Below, piece by piece: positions 17,495 through 26,452 of a stretch of DNA of 64,000 nucleotides (positions within the stretch are counted from its first letter, which is position 1; each line of letters begins with the position of its first letter). A program made the position numbers and the translations under genes. The DNA comes from Amycolatopsis nigrescens CSC17Ta-90 (GTDB lineage Bacteria; Actinomycetota; Actinomycetes; Mycobacteriales; Pseudonocardiaceae), in assembly GCF_000384315.1 (NCBI RefSeq), contig NZ_ARVW01000001.1, positions 8,353,001 to 8,417,000 on the forward strand, written 5' to 3'. The notes beneath the pieces are model-generated. The model saw only the letters and a program-made list of their open reading frames with translations. It was not told the DNA's origin and did no database searches.

Positions 17495-18924
17495 TCTCCG
17501 GACGCCGTGGTTTCTCGCAGGGTCGTGGCCGCCACCGCGATGGCGGCCACGATGAAGGCCGCCGCGACCACGAACGCGAGCCGGTAGCCACCGGTCAGCG
17601 CCGCACCCGCGGCCGCACCGGATCCGGCGAGCCCGTTCGCCCGCCCGGCGGCGACGGTGGCCAGTACCGCCACCCCGATCGCGCCGCCGACCTGCAGGGT
17701 GGTGTTGAACAGCCCGGACGCCACCCCGGCGTCCGCCGGATTCGCGGCGGACATGGCCAGCACGGTCAGCGGCGGCATGGCGAGGCCGAACCCGATGCCC
17801 AGCAGCACCATGGCCGGCAACACGACGGCCAAGTACCCGTCCTGCGCGGGCAGCCCGGTGAGCAGCAGCTGGCCGGCCAGGATCAGCACCAGCCCGGTCA
17901 GCAGCACGGCCCGGTTGCCGAACCGGCCGCTCAGCCGCGCCGCGAAGCCGAGCGAGAACAGCGCGATCACCAGTGCGATCGGCAGCATGGCCAGTCCGGT
18001 CCGCACCGCGTCGTAGCCGAGCACCTCACCCAGGTACAACGCGATCAGGAACTGGAAGCTCAGCATGCCCGCGACCATCAGCAGCAAGGTCAGGTTGGCC
18101 CCGGAAAGCCGGCGGGAACGGAAGATCCGCAACGGCAGCAGCGGGTTCGCGGCCTTCGCCTGACGCAGCACGAACCCGGCGAGCAGCCCGGCGGACAGGG
18201 CACCGAAGCCGATCGTGTGCGCCGAACCCCAGCCGTACTTCTCGACCTCGACGATCGTGTAGACGCCGAGCATCAGCGCACTGGTGACCAGCAGCGCCCC
18301 CAGTGCGTCCATACCGGCACGCGGGCCGTGTCCGCGATCGGCGGCGAGCAGGCGCCGGGCGAAGACCGCGGCCACCACCCCGATCGGCAGGTTGATGAAG
18401 AAGACCCAGTGCCAGCTCAGCAGCTGGGTGAGCACGCCGCCGGCCAGCACGCCGAGGGAAGCCCCGCCGGCGCCGACGAAGCTGTAGACGCCGATCGCCT
18501 TCGCCCGCGCACCGCGCTCGGGGAACAGCGCGATGATCATGCCGAGCACCACCGCGGAGGTCAGCGCGCCGCCGGCCCCCTGCACGAACCGGGCGGCGAT
18601 CAGCAGCTCCGGCGTGCCGGCCACCCCGCACAGCAGGGAGGCCGTGGTGAACACGGCCAGGCCGAGCTGGAAGATCCGCCGGCGCCCTGCCAGGTCGCCG
18701 AACCGGCCTGCCAGCAGCAGCAGCCCGCCGAACGCGATCAGGTAGGCGTTGACCACCCAGGCCAGTCCGGCCGGGGTGAAGCCGAGATCGGCCTGGATGG
18801 TCGGCAGCGCCACCGTGACGATGGTGCCGTCGAGGATGATCATCAGCTGGCCCGCGCACAGCACGAGCAGAGCCGTCCAACGCGCTCTGAGCTCGGCGGC
18901 CGCGGTCGCGGCGGGTGCGGTCAT
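17455..18924 (-). CDS. DHA2-type MFS drug exporter, 14 predicted membrane segments
   Basis: The 489-residue protein carries the family motifs LDGTIVTVALPTIQADLG, GRFGDLAGRRRIF (motif A) and the motif C-like GVLAGGVLTQLLSWHWVFFINLPIG. Drug:H+ antiport is the family role. ATG 18924 is chosen because AGGAG lies 7 bases before it; a second ATG directly upstream (18927) is also possible. It overlaps the HAD gene tail by 40 bases in opposite orientation. It is divergent from another exporter at 19095. Confidence 0.85.
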   Translation of the reverse strand: MTAPAATAAAELRARWTALLVLCAGQLMIILDGTIVTVALPTIQADLGFTPAGLAWVVNAYLIAFGGLLLLAGRFGDLAGRRRIFQLGLAVFTTASLLCGVAGTPELLIAARFVQGAGGALTSAVVLGMIIALFPERGARAKAIGVYSFVGAGGASLGVLAGGVLTQLLSWHWVFFINLPIGVVAAVFARRLLAADRGHGPRAGMDALGALLVTSALMLGVYTIVEVEKYGWGSAHTIGFGALSAGLLAGFVLRQAKAANPLLPLRIFRSRRLSGANLTLLLMVAGMLSFQFLIALYLGEVLGYDAVRTGLAMLPIALVIALFSLGFAARLSGRFGNRAVLLTGLVLILAGQLLLTGLPAQDGYLAVVLPAMVLLGIGFGLAMPPLTVLAMSAANPADAGVASGLFNTTLQVGGAIGVAVLATVAAGRANGLAGSGAAAGAALTGGYRLAFVVAAAFIVAAIAVAATTLRETTASGDQPMAAASSASER

Positions 18925-19094
18925 CATTCGTCTCCTAGGTGCACGATTTGTAACTGCGATCATCATCTGTTCCTGAGGAGACCGGCGGAAGAAGGCACTT
19001 TTCTGTCCCAGGGGCACATCGGTGTACCCGAGGCGGGACAGCCAGGTCCGAAAGCCGCCAGCGATGGACGCCGGGCCGAACCAAGATCGGCTTC

Positions 19095-20504
19095 ATGACA
19101 TCCGCACCCGAGCCGGCGGGGCCGATCGGCCGGAGCCGCCGCCGGTTGCTGGTGGTACTGCTGGCCGCGCAGTTCGTGGCCAACATCGACACCGCGATCG
19201 TGAACATCGCCGCCCCGTCCATCCACAGCGGACTCGATGCCGACGGCGGCCAGGTGACGCTGGTGGTGTCCGGCTACATCGTCGCGTACGCGGTGCTGCT
19301 GGTCACCGGCGCGCGGCTGGGCTCGACGTTGGGGCACCGCCGGGTGTTCCTGGCCGGGCTGCTCGGTTTCACCGTCACCTCGCTGGTCTGCGGGCTGGCC
19401 CCGGACGTGCTCACCCTGATCGTGGCCAGGTTCGCCCAGGGCGTCGGCGCGGCGCTGATGGTGCCCCAGGTGCTCAGCGGGATCCAGCTGCACTTCGCCG
19501 GCCGTCAGCGGGTGCGCGCCCTCGGCTACTACGCGCTCGCGCTGGCCGGCGGCGCGGTGGCCGGGCAGGTGCTGGGCGGGCTGCTGATCTCGGCCGACCT
19601 GTTCGGCACCGGCTGGCGGCCGATCTTCCTGATCAACGTCCCGCTCGGCGCCGTCCTGCTGCCGGCGGCGCTGCGGTTCCTGCCCAGGGACGAGCCAGGC
19701 CGATCCCGCGAGATGGACCTGCGCGGGGTGGCCGCGCTCGTCGCCGCCGTGCTGCTGGTGGTGCTACCGCTGGTGCTCGGCCGCGAGCAGGGCTGGCCGT
19801 GGTGGGCCTGGCTGTGCCTCGGCGCCGCCGGTCCGGTGTTCGCCGTGTTCGTCCGCACCGAGCGCCGGGTCGCGGGCCGCGGCGGACGACCGCTGGTCGC
19901 GCCCGAGCTGATCCGGCTGCCCGCGGTGCGGTTCGGCCTGCTCGCGCACGGGCTGAGCACGATGACCTATTTCGCGCTGCTGTTCGTGCTCGCCCTGTAC
20001 CTGCAGCAGGAGCTGGGCAAGAGCCCGGCGTACTCCGGGCTGGCCATGGTCGTCTGGGTGGCGGCCTTCGGCGTCGGCGGGCCGCTGCTCCCCCGCGTTC
20101 CGGTGGCCTACAGTCGTTTCGTGCCACTGGCGGGTTGTCTCGTGCTCGCCGCCGGCTATGCCTCGGTCTGGGTCTACCTGCTCGCCGGTGGCGAGACCGG
20201 TCCGCTGCTGTTCGGGCTGCTGGGGGTGGGCGGCCTCGGTCTTGGGCTCAGCTCGGGCAGCCTGATCAGCACCATCACCTCGGCCGTACCGGGCCACTAC
20301 GCCGCCGACCTGTCCGGAGTGCTCAGCACCAACGCCCAGCTCAGCGGTGCGCTCGGGGTAGCCGTGGCCGGCGCGGTCTACCTCGGCAGCGGCTCGTTCG
20401 CGCTGGTGCTGGCCGGTTTCACGATGCTCGCACTGGCCGCCGGCGCGGCCGCGCACCGGTGCGCCCGGCCCGTCCCGCTGCCACTGGCCGCAACCACGGT
20501 ATGA
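19095..20504 (+). CDS. DHA2-type MFS exporter
   Basis: The 469-residue protein shows NIDTAIVNIAAPSIHSGLDADG near the first helix, motif A as GARLGSTLGHRRVF and about 14 hydrophobic segments. It lies 170 bases from the divergent exporter gene with no regulator between. The final ATGA couples it to the HAD gene or a short in-frame extension of it. Export of a small toxic or self-made compound is the likely role; specificity cannot be read. Confidence 0.82.
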   Translation: MTSAPEPAGPIGRSRRRLLVVLLAAQFVANIDTAIVNIAAPSIHSGLDADGGQVTLVVSGYIVAYAVLLVTGARLGSTLGHRRVFLAGLLGFTVTSLVCGLAPDVLTLIVARFAQGVGAALMVPQVLSGIQLHFAGRQRVRALGYYALALAGGAVAGQVLGGLLISADLFGTGWRPIFLINVPLGAVLLPAALRFLPRDEPGRSREMDLRGVAALVAAVLLVVLPLVLGREQGWPWWAWLCLGAAGPVFAVFVRTERRVAGRGGRPLVAPELIRLPAVRFGLLAHGLSTMTYFALLFVLALYLQQELGKSPAYSGLAMVVWVAAFGVGGPLLPRVPVAYSRFVPLAGCLVLAAGYASVWVYLLAGGETGPLLFGLLGVGGLGLGLSSGSLISTITSAVPGHYAADLSGVLSTNAQLSGALGVAVAGAVYLGSGSFALVLAGFTMLALAAGAAAHRCARPVPLPLAATTV

Positions 20505-20515
20505 ACGGAGAACAC

Positions 20516-21154
20516 ATGCACGACGCGGCACTGTTCGACCTCGACGGCACCCTGGTGAACACCGAACCACGCAGCCAGGCGGCCTGGAGCAGGCTGTTCA
20601 GCGCACACCAGGTGCCCTGCGACGACCGGCTGCTGAAGTCGTTCGCGGGCAGGCCGGGCAAGCAGGTACTCGCCGAGCAGCGGCACCTCTTCGGCGAAGT
20701 CCACACGATCGAGGAGTTGTTCGCGGAAGCCATGTCCTACGCGACGCTGCCGGCCGAGCCGGTGCCGGGGGCCGTGGAAATGCTGCGGCAGCTGCACGAA
20801 CGCGGTGTACCGGTGGGCGTCGTCACCTCCGGAACCAGGGACTACGCCGTGGGCGAACTAGACACGATCGGTGTACTGCCGCTGCTCTCCCTGCTGATCA
20901 CCGCGGAGGACGTCCGCAACGGCAAACCAGACCCCGAGGGGTACCTCGCCGGCTGCCGAACCCTTGGCAGCGCGCCGGAACGGACCGTGGTGTTCGAGGA
21001 CGCGCCGGCCGGGGTGAGCGCCGCGAAAGCCGCCGGGACCTTCTGCGTGGCCGTCACCACCACCCAGCCCGCCGCCGCGCTGGCGGCCGCCGATCTCGTC
21101 GTCGACGGCTTCGCTGCGGTGCGCTGGCCGATCTTCGCAGGTCGCCCCGAATAG
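20516..21154 (+). CDS. HAD-family phosphatase, beta-phosphoglucomutase-like
   Basis: The 212-residue protein has complete HAD motifs: FDLDGTLVNTEP (both Asp kept), VTSGTRDYAV, NGKPDPEGY and VFEDAPAGV. This points to a sugar-phosphate phosphatase or phosphomutase of the 2-deoxyglucose-6-phosphatase/beta-PGM branch. ATG 20516 has GGAG 5 bases upstream. An in-frame ATG at 20501 would overlap the exporter stop and is the alternative. It shares a transcript with the exporter. Confidence 0.82.
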   Translation: MHDAALFDLDGTLVNTEPRSQAAWSRLFSAHQVPCDDRLLKSFAGRPGKQVLAEQRHLFGEVHTIEELFAEAMSYATLPAEPVPGAVEMLRQLHERGVPVGVVTSGTRDYAVGELDTIGVLPLLSLLITAEDVRNGKPDPEGYLAGCRTLGSAPERTVVFEDAPAGVSAAKAAGTFCVAVTTTQPAAALAAADLVVDGFAAVRWPIFAGRPE

Positions 21155-21226
21155 TGGAGCGCGGTTGCGGCCTCCCTTGGCGCACCACATATCGTGGCTG
21201 CGCTTATGCAGGAGGTGGGCGGAGTC

Positions 21227-22336
21227 GTGCAAGAGCTCGACTACTACGAGCTACTCGGCGTGCACAGGGGCGCGTCGGCCAACGAGATCAAGTCCGCCTA
21301 CCGGGCGCTGGCCAAGTCCATGCACCCGGACACCGGTGGCACCGCGGGCACGTTCCGGCTGTTGCGCGTGGCCTACGAGACCCTCGGCGACCCGGTGCGG
21401 CGGGCCGAGTACGACCAGGAGACGCAGGTCCTGGACGCGGTCGAAGCACCCGTGACGCCGGCGCCGCGGACCAGGACGCACCGCGGCGCCAGGTCGAACC
21501 GGGTACGCACCTTCGGCGAGGATCCCGATTTCGTACCCGCGTTGCCGACGCTGGCGCCGGAGGGCATCCCCTGGTGGGACCTGATCAGCTCGCACACGGG
21601 CACCCGGCACGCTCCGCAGGACGCGCCGGGGCACGCCCCGCCGCTGCTGGTGCTGGCCGGTCTGCTGCTGTTGCTGCTGCCGATCCTGGCGCCTGCCGCC
21701 TGGTCCGCGGTCTGGGTCGGGCTGGCGGTGGTGGTCACCGGTACCGCGATCTGGCTGGTGCGCTGCCACATCGCGGCGGCCAGGACGGAGCGGGAGCTGA
21801 CTGCTGAGTTCGGCGGGACCGTGGTGTTCGGCAAGCCCGGCACCGATCGCGACCAGTTGGGCGAGCAGCTCACCGCCGAGTTGTTGACCCGGTACCTCAC
21901 CCGGCTGCCCGGCGCGCGGATCTTCCACAGCCTCGCCTGGCCCGGCTCGGTGTTCGCCGACGTGGACCACGCCGTGCTGTCCGGCAACCGGCTGGTGCTC
22001 GTCGAGTCGAAGATGTGGCCGCCGGGGCACTACGAGATGGACGAGACCGGCACGCTCTGGCGGGACGGCAGGCTGTTCCGCGGCGGCGCGACCAGGCTGC
22101 CGGACGCGATCACCGTGTACCGCGACCTGCTGCCCGGCGTCGAGGTCTGCGGCGCGATGGTGATCTACCCGAACCGCCCCGGCACCGTCACCACCGACGA
22201 GCCGGTCACCGTGCCGGCGCCGCCGATGACCCCGGAGGAGTTCGTCGTCGAGATGGGCGACTGGCTCGCCGCCCGCCCGTCGACCGTGGAGGAGAAGGTG
22301 TTCCGGGCGGTGCTCGCCCAGGTGGTCTCGCACTGA
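21227..22336 (+). CDS. J-domain protein with two membrane helices and a NERD nuclease-related domain
   Basis: The protein has about 369 residues. Residues 5-65 form a DnaJ J-domain (DYYELLGV, HPD at 33-35, AYETLGDPVRRAEYD). A polar linker follows, then two hydrophobic segments at about 139-158 and 160-180. Residues about 210-320 match the NERD domain (GEQLTAELL, ADVDHAVL, LVLVESKMWPPGHYE), whose Asp247 and Glu260-x-Lys262 resemble a PD-(D/E)xK nuclease core. It is probably a membrane protein that recruits DnaK through HPD. GTG 21227 is chosen because GGAGG lies upstream and the J-domain starts at once; ATG 21206 is an alternative. The combination is unusual. Confidence 0.75.
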   Translation: MQELDYYELLGVHRGASANEIKSAYRALAKSMHPDTGGTAGTFRLLRVAYETLGDPVRRAEYDQETQVLDAVEAPVTPAPRTRTHRGARSNRVRTFGEDPDFVPALPTLAPEGIPWWDLISSHTGTRHAPQDAPGHAPPLLVLAGLLLLLLPILAPAAWSAVWVGLAVVVTGTAIWLVRCHIAAARTERELTAEFGGTVVFGKPGTDRDQLGEQLTAELLTRYLTRLPGARIFHSLAWPGSVFADVDHAVLSGNRLVLVESKMWPPGHYEMDETGTLWRDGRLFRGGATRLPDAITVYRDLLPGVEVCGAMVIYPNRPGTVTTDEPVTVPAPPMTPEEFVVEMGDWLAARPSTVEEKVFRAVLAQVVSH

Positions 22337-22378
22337 CCGGGAGTTGACCCCGGCCTGGCCGTGGGCAAGGCTGGGCCG

Positions 22379-23326
22379 ATGAGCAGCGGCGAGGAGCGGG
22401 ACGGCGTTTCGTTGACCAACCTCGACCAGGCGTTGTTCGAGGGCGCGGAGGCGACCAAGCGCGACCTGGTCGACTACCTCGATACGGTCCGCGACCGCAT
22501 CATCCCGCGGCTGCGGGACCGGCCGCTGTCGGTGGTGCGGGTGCTGCGCGGGCAGAAGCCGTTCATGCAGAAGAACCTGCCCAAGTACACCCCGGACTGG
22601 GTGCAGCGGGTGCAGGTGTGGGCGGAGGCCTCGAAACGCGAGGTTTCGTACGGGTTGTGCAACGACCGCCGCACCCTGCTGTGGTTCGCCAACCAGCGCG
22701 CGGTGGAGTACCACGTGCCGCTGATGCCCTTCGACGACCTGATGCGTCCCCGCCACCTCGTGCTGGACATCGACCCGCCGTCCCCGGACGCCTTCGATGT
22801 GGCCGTCGGCGCCGCCGAACTGGTCCGCCAGGCGCTGGCCGACTCCGGCCTCACCGGCGCGGTCAAGACCAGTGGCGCGAAGGGCGTGCACATCTTCGTG
22901 CCGCTGGAGCCGCACACGATCGAGGACGTGGCCGCGGCGACCAGGGCACTCGCGGCCCGCGCCGAGCGGCTGGACCCCGAGCTGGCGACCACCGCCTACA
23001 TCCGGGAAGACCGCGGCGACAAGGTTTTCCTCGATTCGACCAGGGCAGGCGGGGCGACCGTGGTAGCGGCCTACAGCCCGCGCCTGCGGCCGGGCACCCC
23101 GGTGTCCTTCCCGGTCCCCTGGGACGAGCTCCGCCGGGTCACCCCGGCCGACTTCACCGTGCACACCGCGCCCGGCCTGATGGGTGGCGGCGACCCGTGG
23201 GCCGAGCTCCTGCCCGAGCCGCAGCGGCTCAGCGCCGACCTGATCGCGGAAGGCCACACCATCCCGGTCGCCAGGGTGGCGGCCATGCACGAGGGCAAGC
23301 GCCGCGCCCGCGCCCGTCGCGCCTGA
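22379..23326 (+). CDS. LigD-type polymerase domain (archaeo-eukaryotic primase fold), stand-alone
   Basis: The 315-residue protein matches the polymerase domain of LigD used in bacterial non-homologous end joining. It has the catalytic pair Asp130-x-Asp132 (LVLDIDPPSP), KTSGAKGVHIFVPL, and YIREDRGDKVFLDSTRAG with the third acid. Ligase and phosphoesterase domains are absent, and neither ku nor a ligase gene is in the window. Mycobacteria and relatives have such separate polymerase proteins. The ATG at 22379 has only a weak ribosome site; GTG 22361 is possible. Confidence 0.85.
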   Translation: MSSGEERDGVSLTNLDQALFEGAEATKRDLVDYLDTVRDRIIPRLRDRPLSVVRVLRGQKPFMQKNLPKYTPDWVQRVQVWAEASKREVSYGLCNDRRTLLWFANQRAVEYHVPLMPFDDLMRPRHLVLDIDPPSPDAFDVAVGAAELVRQALADSGLTGAVKTSGAKGVHIFVPLEPHTIEDVAAATRALAARAERLDPELATTAYIREDRGDKVFLDSTRAGGATVVAAYSPRLRPGTPVSFPVPWDELRRVTPADFTVHTAPGLMGGGDPWAELLPEPQRLSADLIAEGHTIPVARVAAMHEGKRRARARRA

Positions 23327-23511
23327 CCGCCGGTACGTTCCCGGCCTCGCAACTGCCTGGTGGCTGTGGCGGTTTGACCTGGCCCCGGTTTGGGCGGCTT
23401 GAGTTGGCTCCACCTGCTGGGTGATGCCGCGTGCACAGCACCATGGTCAGGGGTCATTCGTGGTCGATCCGAAATTTGGTGCTGTTCGAGATACTCCGCC
23501 GGAGTACCTGA

Positions 23512-23610
23512 CAGCGCGATGCGAGCAGAGAACTGGCCGAACGGTACGAAGTGCCCCGCCGCACGGTGCGCCTGGCCATCGATTCCGCGATGCCCGCCAT
23601 TGCGAGCGCC
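23512..23610 (+). pseudogene. possible relic of an IS21-type transposase N-terminus
   Basis: The frame from 23512 reads QRDASRELAERYEVPRRTVR and then LAIDSAMP before a TAG at 23608-23610; a TGA precedes it. The pattern RELA-x-R-Y-x-V-x-RRTVR followed by A-x-x-SA-x-P is that of the helix-turn-helix at the start of IstA-type transposases. No catalytic domain or partner ATPase remains. Identification rests on about 25 residues, so it is tentative. Confidence 0.4.
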
Positions 23611-23760
23611 TAGTGTCCGCCAACCGCAGGCCATGCCGACCACACACCGGCGGAACCACCACGACGGGAGTGGCTATCCAGGCTGGGCGCGGGCTGGCGG
23701 GGTGAGGGATGGATGTCGGGTGCGGCTGCCCACGGGACTTGTTCTTTCCGGTGCGGGGTG

Positions 23761-23808
23761 AAATTTCGCTGGTGACCAACGACGCAACGCTGTACCGGAG
23801 CGAAATTT
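23761..23808. repeat. AT-rich inverted repeat
   Basis: AAATTTCGCT (23761-23770) and AGCGAAATTT (23799-23808) are exact inverse complements, 28 bases apart. The repeat lies 49 bases beyond the HNH gene stop. It could be a weak terminator for that gene or an old element end. Confidence 0.55.
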
Positions 23809-23856
23809 TGCCTCGCGTCGCCTGCAAGGCGACCACCCACCCTCGAACCCGGATGG

Positions 23857-25104
23857 CTAGAAGGGTGGTGGCCCGTCGGCGATCTCCGGAGGTGACGGCG
23901 GATCGAGAAGCGGCTCCGGTCTGGTCGAGTAGCTGCGGCCGGTCGGAGTCGTGACCGTTAAATCAGCCGTCTCGGGATCGAACTCGAATTTCCAGCCTGG
24001 CTTGTCTTTCAAGCGGTGGTGGTGGCGGCACAGGCAGCACAGGTTGTGCTCGCAGGTGTCCCCATTGTCCGACCACGCCGTGCAATGGTCCGCGTCGCAG
24101 CGTTGTGCGGGCCGATTACAGCCGGGTGCCCGGCAGGTGCGGTCGCGGATGCGGACCAGTTCAGCGAGGTCGGCCGGTGGGCGGTATCTCTTGCGGCCGA
24201 TATCCCGGACGGTGCCCGACACCGGATCGGTCAACACCTTCCGCCACACCGATCCCGGTTGGTTCATGATCTGACGCCCGATCTCACCAGGGATCGGGCC
24301 ATGTCCGACTAACTCGCAGCCGTCGTCGCGGACGCCCAACGCGGTATCGAGCGGGATATGGATGAACACCTGAGCGGCCAAGCCCTCCCAGCCCTTGCCG
24401 AGCAGCAACTCCGCCAGCACATCGGCCCGAAGCTGGTCCATGGTGCGAGTTTCATCGCCACCCCGAAGCTTCCGAGCCAGCATGTCGATCCGGGCGTACA
24501 CGGCGGTCGCGATCTCGACCGGGAGGTAAGCCCAGAGTGAGGCCATCGCATCAGGCTCGTGGCACAACTCAACCCGCCGCTGCTTACGCCGAGCCTCCGC
24601 CCGCGCCTGCTGCCCTTCCGGATCGAGACTCGCCACCACCCGAGTCACCGTTTTCCGCCAGTTGCTGGGATTCTTCTCACCGATACGACCAGCCAGAATC
24701 TCATCCGCCTGACGGGCCAATTCATCGGACAACACCGCCACGCCATCAAAGGCTTGACGTGCCTTCTCGATATCCAACTCGCCCTCGGTCATCGCGGCCA
24801 AAAGAAATGGCATTCGCGTCACGAGCGCCTTCGCCAGGCCCACCCGGGTCGCGGTCGTTTCACGGGACAACCGCAACTCCGGCGCCAACTCATCCGCCAC
24901 CCACCGCGCACCACCACGAGCCCGACTGACCTGCGCGATCGCGCGGGCCTGCACCGCCTGCATACGACAGATCGCCCGCCGAGCCGAGATCACCACCCCC
25001 ACCGCCTGCGACACATCAAGCTGCTCAATCGACGCCGCATTCATCGAAGACAACCAATCCGGCGGTAACATACTGAAATCAACATACAACATGCGAACCC
25101 CCAT
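23857..25104 (-). CDS. DUF222/HNH endonuclease (13E12-repeat family)
   Basis: The protein has about 415 residues. The helical DUF222 region occupies about 25-260 and a C-terminal HNH site with zinc-type cysteines follows (CRAPGCNRPAQRCDADHCTAW and HNLCCLCRHHHRLK). This multicopy family is scattered through actinobacteria and related to the REP13E12 element of Mycobacterium tuberculosis; its function is unsettled. The 5' half has more A and T than its neighbours, and relic sequence flanks it, suggesting acquisition. ATG 25104 is 12 bases from GGAGGT. ATG 25092 behind GGGGG is the alternative. Confidence 0.8.
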   Translation of the reverse strand: MGVRMLYVDFSMLPPDWLSSMNAASIEQLDVSQAVGVVISARRAICRMQAVQARAIAQVSRARGGARWVADELAPELRLSRETTATRVGLAKALVTRMPFLLAAMTEGELDIEKARQAFDGVAVLSDELARQADEILAGRIGEKNPSNWRKTVTRVVASLDPEGQQARAEARRKQRRVELCHEPDAMASLWAYLPVEIATAVYARIDMLARKLRGGDETRTMDQLRADVLAELLLGKGWEGLAAQVFIHIPLDTALGVRDDGCELVGHGPIPGEIGRQIMNQPGSVWRKVLTDPVSGTVRDIGRKRYRPPADLAELVRIRDRTCRAPGCNRPAQRCDADHCTAWSDNGDTCEHNLCCLCRHHHRLKDKPGWKFEFDPETADLTVTTPTGRSYSTRPEPLLDPPSPPEIADGPPPF

Positions 25105-25211
25105 ACTTTCGAATGTACCTCCATAATACCGCCGAACCCCGACAGAAACCGGCCACACCCAAACACGAAAGAGGGAAGATCGCATGTCATACGGCCGACG
25201 AATCAACGAGC

Positions 25212-26294
25212 CTAAGCGGGAGCGAGCACGATCCATACCGGGCCGCGGGCGAAGGTCATCAGCTCACCGGACGGCCGCGAAAAGGCGGTCGCCGCGGATG
25301 GCGACGAACGGCTCCACTTCGCCTGGAACGCCTGGCCGTCGCGAAGCACCAGTGCCTCCCCCGCACCGACCGTGCCCGCGAACGGCGAGTTGTAGCCGAG
25401 CACGTCCGAATAAGGCGACGAACGGACCGGTACCCGCTGGATGATGACGGTCGCCGCACCGACCCGGCTCCGCGCGGTCGTGACCAGCGGTGCGCCGTCC
25501 ATCGACACCAGCCAGCGCGCCTCTTCCGGCGACCAGCGGGCCGCCACCTCGGCCCGCTCGTACCGCACCGACCGCCCTGGCGTCGGAACGCCGCCCTCAG
25601 GCGGGTCGCCGAAACGCCAGCCGAGATCCGGCACCGGACCGGCGCCGCTCGATGCCGTCAGTACCGCCGGGCGGGCGTAGAGGTTGTGCGGCATCTGGCG
25701 GTCGCTCGACCGGAAGTAGCCGGCGGCGGCCTGCGCCGGCGACAACCGCACCAACGGCGCCCGATCCACCAGCGGCAGCAGTTCCGGTGCCCCGCCGGAG
25801 AAGGCCAGCGCCGGGCGGCCGAACTGCGCCAGCAGCTCGAGGTCGGTCTCCCGGACGCTGCGGACCGGGCCCACCACTTCCGGCGCGCCCGAGCAGAACA
25901 CCGCGATCAACCGGGTGAGACCGGCCTCCACCGGCTCCACGTAGACGATGTCGGCGTGTTCGAGGCCGGTGTGCGGGCGGGCCTGCGCGACGTTGTCGAT
26001 CTTCACGGCCAGCACCGGCGCGCCGGTGCGCGCCGGCCGTCCGGTGCACGGCGACTCCGGGCCTGGCACCGCGGACTCGGTGGCAGGCGGGGCGGTTTCG
26101 CTCGGCAGCGGTGCGACCGGAAGGGGCGCGAGCGGTGGTATGACCGGCGCCGCGAGCGCAGGCTGGGCGACCTCGACTTCGGTGAGCGCGTCGAACACCA
26201 CCCAGCCGAGCAGCAGCACGACGATCAGCCCGGGGACGGCGCGCGACCACCGCCGCCATCGCGGCCGTTCAGAGGTAACCCGAACCGCCGGCAC
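25212..26294 (-). CDS. membrane-anchored DUF3048 protein
   Basis: The 360-residue protein has a basic N-terminus, a hydrophobic anchor at about 20-38 and a Pro/Ala-rich spacer, then a DUF3048 domain outside the membrane. Family features include VLAVKIDNVAQARPHTGLEHADIVYVEPVEAGLTRLIAVF, VGPVRSVRETDLELL and RSSPYSDVLGYNSP. DUF3048 proteins (YerB-like) are exported and of unknown function, possibly cell-wall related. It starts at GTG 26294. It is divergent from the membrane protein at 26453. Confidence 0.78.
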   Translation of the reverse strand: MPAVRVTSERPRWRRWSRAVPGLIVVLLLGWVVFDALTEVEVAQPALAAPVIPPLAPLPVAPLPSETAPPATESAVPGPESPCTGRPARTGAPVLAVKIDNVAQARPHTGLEHADIVYVEPVEAGLTRLIAVFCSGAPEVVGPVRSVRETDLELLAQFGRPALAFSGGAPELLPLVDRAPLVRLSPAQAAAGYFRSSDRQMPHNLYARPAVLTASSGAGPVPDLGWRFGDPPEGGVPTPGRSVRYERAEVAARWSPEEARWLVSMDGAPLVTTARSRVGAATVIIQRVPVRSSPYSDVLGYNSPFAGTVGAGEALVLRDGQAFQAKWSRSSPSAATAFSRPSGELMTFARGPVWIVLAPA

Positions 26295-26452
26295 GTGCGC
26301 CCCCAGCTTTCTCGGCCCGGGACCCCGGGCTCTTCAGTTCTCGGACTCCGTCAGACTTACCCCTCCCAGGTCACGAACACCACCGCCATCCGCGGACTCC
26401 GCCGGAAGGGTGACCGGCGTAGCCACCGCCGTGTCCGTGGCGACTTCATCCG

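Larger units (their letters stand above)
23327..23856. other. 530-base intergenic patch with relic sequence
   Basis: No intact gene is present. It holds a short helix-turn-helix-like reading frame broken by stops (23512-23610) and an AT-rich inverted repeat (23761-23808). AAATTTG and GAAATTTC runs are unlike the surrounding GC-rich DNA. This fits remains of a mobile element between the polymerase gene and the HNH gene. Confidence 0.5.

Noticed and set aside
19022..21154. 710-codon frame ending as the HAD phosphatase
   Set aside because: Only the last 213 codons are real. The first part is the exporter gene read out of frame and is rich in Arg/Pro/Ala, typical of GC-rich shadow frames.
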